Shown here: positions 5,118 to 8,013 of the stretch, in pieces
How the letters are laid out: the number at the start of each line of letters is the position of its first letter
Numbering within the stretch: position 1 is the first letter of the stretch
Assembly: GCA_016281295.1 (NCBI GenBank)
Contig: JAEEII010000047.1
Location: 1 to 8,013, forward strand
DNA length: 8,013 nucleotides
Direction: 5' to 3'
Source of the DNA: Bacteroidales bacterium
Lineage (GTDB): Bacteria > Bacteroidota > Bacteroidia > Bacteroidales > F082
Made by a program: the position numbers and the translations under genes
The notes under the pieces: model-generated
What the model was told of the DNA's origin: nothing
What the model saw: the letters and a program-made list of their open reading frames with translations, nothing else
Databases searched by the model: none

Positions 5118-6026
5118 ATGGGTAAACTACAGTTCTTAAAACAGAAGAAATTCTATATCCATCTGTTGCTCATCATTGTGACGAGCTTCTTCTTGCTGTG
5201 GCTAACAATCAAATTATTAAATGTTTACACTCGCCACGGCAAGGTTTATGAACTCCCCGACTTCAGCGGGATGACCATCGATGAAATCAAGAGCGAATAC
5301 GGGAGAGACTATCATTTCATCCTCATCGACAGCGTCTATTCCAAGACTCAAGAGCCCGGATCCATCGTTCAGCAAGACCCTTTGCCGCACTCCAAGGTGA
5401 AACATGGACGCAATGTTTATTACATTATTGTAGCAAAAACTCCTGAGAAAGCTCAGATGCCCAACCTGAACAACCTCTCGCTGAGGCAAGCCTTGGTGCT
5501 TCTCGAATCGAACGGTCTCCAAGTGAAAGAGCTGAAATATGTGGATCACTTTGCGAGAAACGCCATTCGCGAACAGCGTTACGACGGCCAAGTCATCAAA
5601 CCTGGAACCGAGATTGTCAAAGGCAGTAAAATCACCCTGTATGTCGGCTTAGGAACTGACCAACGGCAAGTGAAACTGCCCAAATTATACAACACACCCG
5701 CGGAAGAGGTACAGCATGTGCTCAACATGAATGGACTGAACCTCGGCAACGAGACCTTTGAGGACAACGACAGCATCCAATACATGAGAGTATATAAAAT
5801 GGATCCCCCCTACAGCAAAGGAGCAGTCAAACCAGGCACCTTTGTAAATATTTGGTACCGTTCTTCCAAGTCGTTTAACTTCGACAAGGAAAGCAAATCC
5901 ATGCTGTTGGAAGACTCATTGAAATACGCCGCCGAAAAGCAAGCCGAGATTGACTCGCTGGCACTCATCAACGACACTTTGGTAGAACCATCTGATAATG
6001 AAGAGAATTATGAAGACGAGTTTTAA
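5118..6026 (+). CDS. Membrane-anchored protein with three PASTA domains
   Basis: This 302-residue protein has a short lysine-rich cytoplasmic N-terminus, one transmembrane helix (about residues 13-35) and an extracytoplasmic part with three PASTA repeats at roughly 43-107, 112-178 and 184-248. Each repeat has the usual pattern: a P-D/N-hydrophobic start, a helix (for example LRQALVLLESNGLQV), then Q/I-P-G and a closing strand such as KGSKITLYVGLG. A charged tail of about 50 residues, rich in Asp and Glu, follows. PASTA domains in other proteins bind uncrosslinked peptidoglycan and D-Ala-containing muropeptides. Here they are joined to neither a Ser/Thr kinase nor a penicillin-binding domain, so the protein is probably a wall-binding or scaffolding factor in the periplasm. 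The ddl neighbour supports a cell-wall role. ATG 5118 follows an AT-rich leader; an upstream in-frame TTG at 5061 would overlap ddl and is rejected. Its 3' end overlaps the next gene. Confidence 0.88.
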   Translation: MGKLQFLKQKKFYIHLLLIIVTSFFLLWLTIKLLNVYTRHGKVYELPDFSGMTIDEIKSEYGRDYHFILIDSVYSKTQEPGSIVQQDPLPHSKVKHGRNVYYIIVAKTPEKAQMPNLNNLSLRQALVLLESNGLQVKELKYVDHFARNAIREQRYDGQVIKPGTEIVKGSKITLYVGLGTDQRQVKLPKLYNTPAEEVQHVLNMNGLNLGNETFEDNDSIQYMRVYKMDPPYSKGAVKPGTFVNIWYRSSKSFNFDKESKSMLLEDSLKYAAEKQAEIDSLALINDTLVEPSDNEENYEDEF

Positions 6027-7878
6027 ACTATGGAGCTTGGCACTCTCGCTCTGCCTGCTTCCCAACCTCCTCACAGCGCAGGAATATCTGACCGGTTTTT
6101 ATCGTGGAGACGATTCCATGACCTCCAAAAACCGACAGACACAAGTACAGACATTGCCGTTCTACGATGACTTCTCGGGTTCCTACATCTACCCCGACAG
6201 CTGCAAGTGGGCAGACCGCAACGTCCTTGTGAATTCAGGCTTCCCAGTACATCCTGTCACACGCAACACCGCCACCCTCGATGCCCTTGATGAAAAAGGG
6301 AAGGTTTATAGTTACGCCATCAGCAACCCTTTCATCGCTGAGCATCTCACCTCGGCCCCGATCCGACTCGACTCCGTGTTCACTCCAGAGCCACGCGCCT
6401 TGACTCCTGCCGACTCGCTGTATCTGAGCTTCTTCTATCAACCGCAAGGATGCGGCCAGGCCCCTGAGACCAACGACTCGCTGGTCCTGGAATTCGGACT
6501 CCCCAATGAGTTCGACACCACCTGGTATCACATCTGGAGCACCCCTGGACAATCCTTGTCACAGTTCCTTCAAGAAAACGACAGCAATTACTTCAAACAG
6601 GTCATGATCCCCATCACCGACCTGAAATACTTCTCCTCTTCGTTCTTCTTTCGTTTCTACAATTACGCCAGCATCGCAAACAGCGCGCAGCCCACAAGCC
6701 GAGGCAACGAGGACCAATGGAACATTGACGTGGTATATCTCAACTGGAACCGTAGTGGACAGGACACTTCCTACCCGAAAATCAGCTTCACGGGTGTCGC
6801 CCCCTCATTCCTGAAACGTTACATGGCCATGCCATACAAACACTATCGCGCCAATGCCACTTCCAGCATCACCGAAGAATACGAGTATCATCTTTCTAAC
6901 CTCGACAACCAGCCCCACCTCATCACCCACGAATACACGGTGGAACAGGTGAACGGCACCCAAAACTACCACTATGCCAGCCATGCTCAACTGCAAGTGA
7001 ACGCTCAGACCTACAGCCAGTTGAACTGGGCTTACGTCTCTCAGCTGTTCTCTCTGGATTATGACCGTGACACCACCTCCTACATCATCCGCCAATACAT
7101 CAGCGACTCCACTTCAAACCCGCCCCTCGTTGACTCCCTGGTTTACCGCCAAGGCTTTTACAACTATTTCGCCTACGACGATGGCACCCCCGAGATGGGG
7201 TATGGCGTGGAACCTGCATCAGCGTCCTTTGCCGTCAAATTTGAGCTGTCGGAGATGGACACCCTGAGCGGCGTGCAAATCCTCTTCAACCACACCCTCA
7301 ACGACGCCAACAACAAATATTTCGACATCGTCGTCTGGAAAGACAACAACGGCAAGCCCGGTGATGAAGTGTATCGGCTTCCCAATAAAAAACCCATCTG
7401 GTCAGAAAACCTGTACCAGTTCGCCTTTTATAAGTTCCCCAACCTCGTCCGGCTTAACGGCACGTTCTATGTGGGGCTCGTCCAACGTGAGAACGGCTTG
7501 ATTAACATCGGCATCGACATGTCGAACAACAATTCCCAATATAACTACTTCAACTCCAATGGCTCGTGGCAACAAAGCAGTATGCCAGGCTCCATCATGA
7601 TACGTCCTGTTGTGGGTAAAGGCTATTACATCGGCGTGAAAGAAAACCTGGAGACCTCGGGAGTCTGCCTGTATCCGAATCCAACTTCCTCCCTGTTGCA
7701 TATCGAAGGAGTAGCGCAAGGACAATCTATTGCCTTATACGACATCACTGGCAGGAAAGTGTTACAGACCACATTCACCCCTGAACTGTCGGTCGAAGGG
7801 CTTAGTCCAGGCCTCTATCTCATCAGCATCACTACCACTGAAGGCATCATCAACAGAAAAATCAACGTTAAACCATGA
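5998..7878 (+). CDS. Exported protein with type IX secretion (Por) C-terminal sorting domain; function unknown
   Basis: This 626-residue protein has an N-terminal signal peptide (hydrophobic core LWSLALSLCLLPNLLTA, cleavage near residue 27). The C-terminal domain of about 72 residues (from about 555) has the type A T9SS pattern: YPNPTSSLLHI, then IALYDITGRKVL, then LSPGLYLISI and a final basic KINVKP. Such proteins cross the inner membrane by Sec and the outer membrane by T9SS, usually losing the domain and staying on the surface or being released. The body is beta-rich with no catalytic motif I recognise. The N-terminal segment LPFYDDFSG, a W-x-D-x-x-V-x-V-N-S-G-F stretch and ATLDALDEKG resembles, from memory, a segment seen in uncharacterised Bacteroidetes T9SS proteins. 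ATG 5998 overlaps the PASTA gene by 29 bases; ATG 6010 (M5) is an equally plausible start and leaves the signal peptide intact. Its stop overlaps the rluD start (ATGA), so the three genes are probably co-translated. Confidence 0.85.
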   Translation: MKRIMKTSFKLWSLALSLCLLPNLLTAQEYLTGFYRGDDSMTSKNRQTQVQTLPFYDDFSGSYIYPDSCKWADRNVLVNSGFPVHPVTRNTATLDALDEKGKVYSYAISNPFIAEHLTSAPIRLDSVFTPEPRALTPADSLYLSFFYQPQGCGQAPETNDSLVLEFGLPNEFDTTWYHIWSTPGQSLSQFLQENDSNYFKQVMIPITDLKYFSSSFFFRFYNYASIANSAQPTSRGNEDQWNIDVVYLNWNRSGQDTSYPKISFTGVAPSFLKRYMAMPYKHYRANATSSITEEYEYHLSNLDNQPHLITHEYTVEQVNGTQNYHYASHAQLQVNAQTYSQLNWAYVSQLFSLDYDRDTTSYIIRQYISDSTSNPPLVDSLVYRQGFYNYFAYDDGTPEMGYGVEPASASFAVKFELSEMDTLSGVQILFNHTLNDANNKYFDIVVWKDNNGKPGDEVYRLPNKKPIWSENLYQFAFYKFPNLVRLNGTFYVGLVQRENGLINIGIDMSNNNSQYNYFNSNGSWQQSSMPGSIMIRPVVGKGYYIGVKENLETSGVCLYPNPTSSLLHIEGVAQGQSIALYDITGRKVLQTTFTPELSVEGLSPGLYLISITTTEGIINRKINVKP

Positions 7879-8013
7879 GCGAAGAACTTCTCGACGACCT
7901 CATTGAAAACGAAAACACCGAAGACGAGGGCGGTGAGCTTTACGAACATATCCGTATCGTGGTTGACAAAGGCCAGGCACAAGAGCGTATCGACACTTTC
8001 CTGACCAACCACA
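7875..8013 (+). CDS. rluD: RluA/RluD-family pseudouridine synthase, N-terminal fragment
   Basis: The first 46 codons are present and the gene runs off the right edge. The peptide begins MSEELLDDLIENENTEDE, an acidic leader, then has LYEHIRIVVDKGQAQERIDTFLTNH, which looks like the start of an S4 RNA-binding domain (pattern VDxGQxxxRIDxFL) of RluD-type enzymes. Full-length members isomerise specific uridines in 23S rRNA; RluD modifies helix 69. The catalytic domain with its HRLD motif is outside the window, so the assignment rests on the S4 start and on my recollection that an RluA/RluD gene commonly neighbours PASTA and ddl genes in Bacteroidales. ATG 7875 overlaps the upstream TGA by four bases, indicating translational coupling. 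rluD as against another RluA-family paralogue is inference. Confidence 0.72.
   Translation, partial: MSEELLDDLIENENTEDEGGELYEHIRIVVDKGQAQERIDTFLTNH

Overview
The window reads as ordinary chromosomal DNA from a member of the Bacteroidota, most likely order Bacteroidales. The evidence is a C-terminal type IX secretion (T9SS) sorting domain on one protein, a Spi/C10-type propeptide protein, a kinase-less PASTA protein beside ddl and an RluD-type gene, A-rich gene leaders without Shine-Dalgarno sequences, and matches to the Bacteroidetes -7 promoter element TAnnTTTG. I see no phage, plasmid, insertion sequence, tRNA, rRNA or CRISPR. No gene-free stretch reaches 300 bases.

Layout. At the left edge is the 3' end of an OPT-family oligopeptide transporter (2-280). 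Next is a small secreted protein consisting only of a Spi/streptopain-type propeptide domain (352-705), then pyrH (UMP kinase, 739-1446), a polytopic GT39/ArnT-like glycosyltransferase (1502-3388) and frr (ribosome recycling factor, 3457-4020). All of these are on the + strand. ddl (D-Ala-D-Ala ligase, 4099-5076) lies on the - strand, convergent with frr and divergent from the next group. From 5118 rightward is a tight + strand operon: a membrane-anchored triple-PASTA protein, a large T9SS cargo protein, and the start of an RluD-type pseudouridine synthase that runs off the right edge. These genes overlap by about 29 and 4 bases.

How the genes relate. pyrH and frr are housekeeping genes for pyrimidine nucleotide synthesis and translation. 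ddl makes the D-Ala-D-Ala end of the peptidoglycan stem peptide, and PASTA domains are generally associated with peptidoglycan binding, so the ddl/PASTA pair is a cell-wall module expressed divergently from a gap of only 41 bases. The T9SS protein is exported to the cell surface or medium.

The most unusual signal is not a gene. Four gene ends (OPT, pyrH, frr, ddl) carry short arrays of a degenerate 7-base unit, about RNTDAGA (D = A, G or T). Each array reads in the sense direction of its gene and begins at, or just before, the stop codon. Every unit contains a stop codon. Where the frr and ddl arrays meet head-on, they form a perfect 15-bp inverted repeat that looks like a shared terminator.
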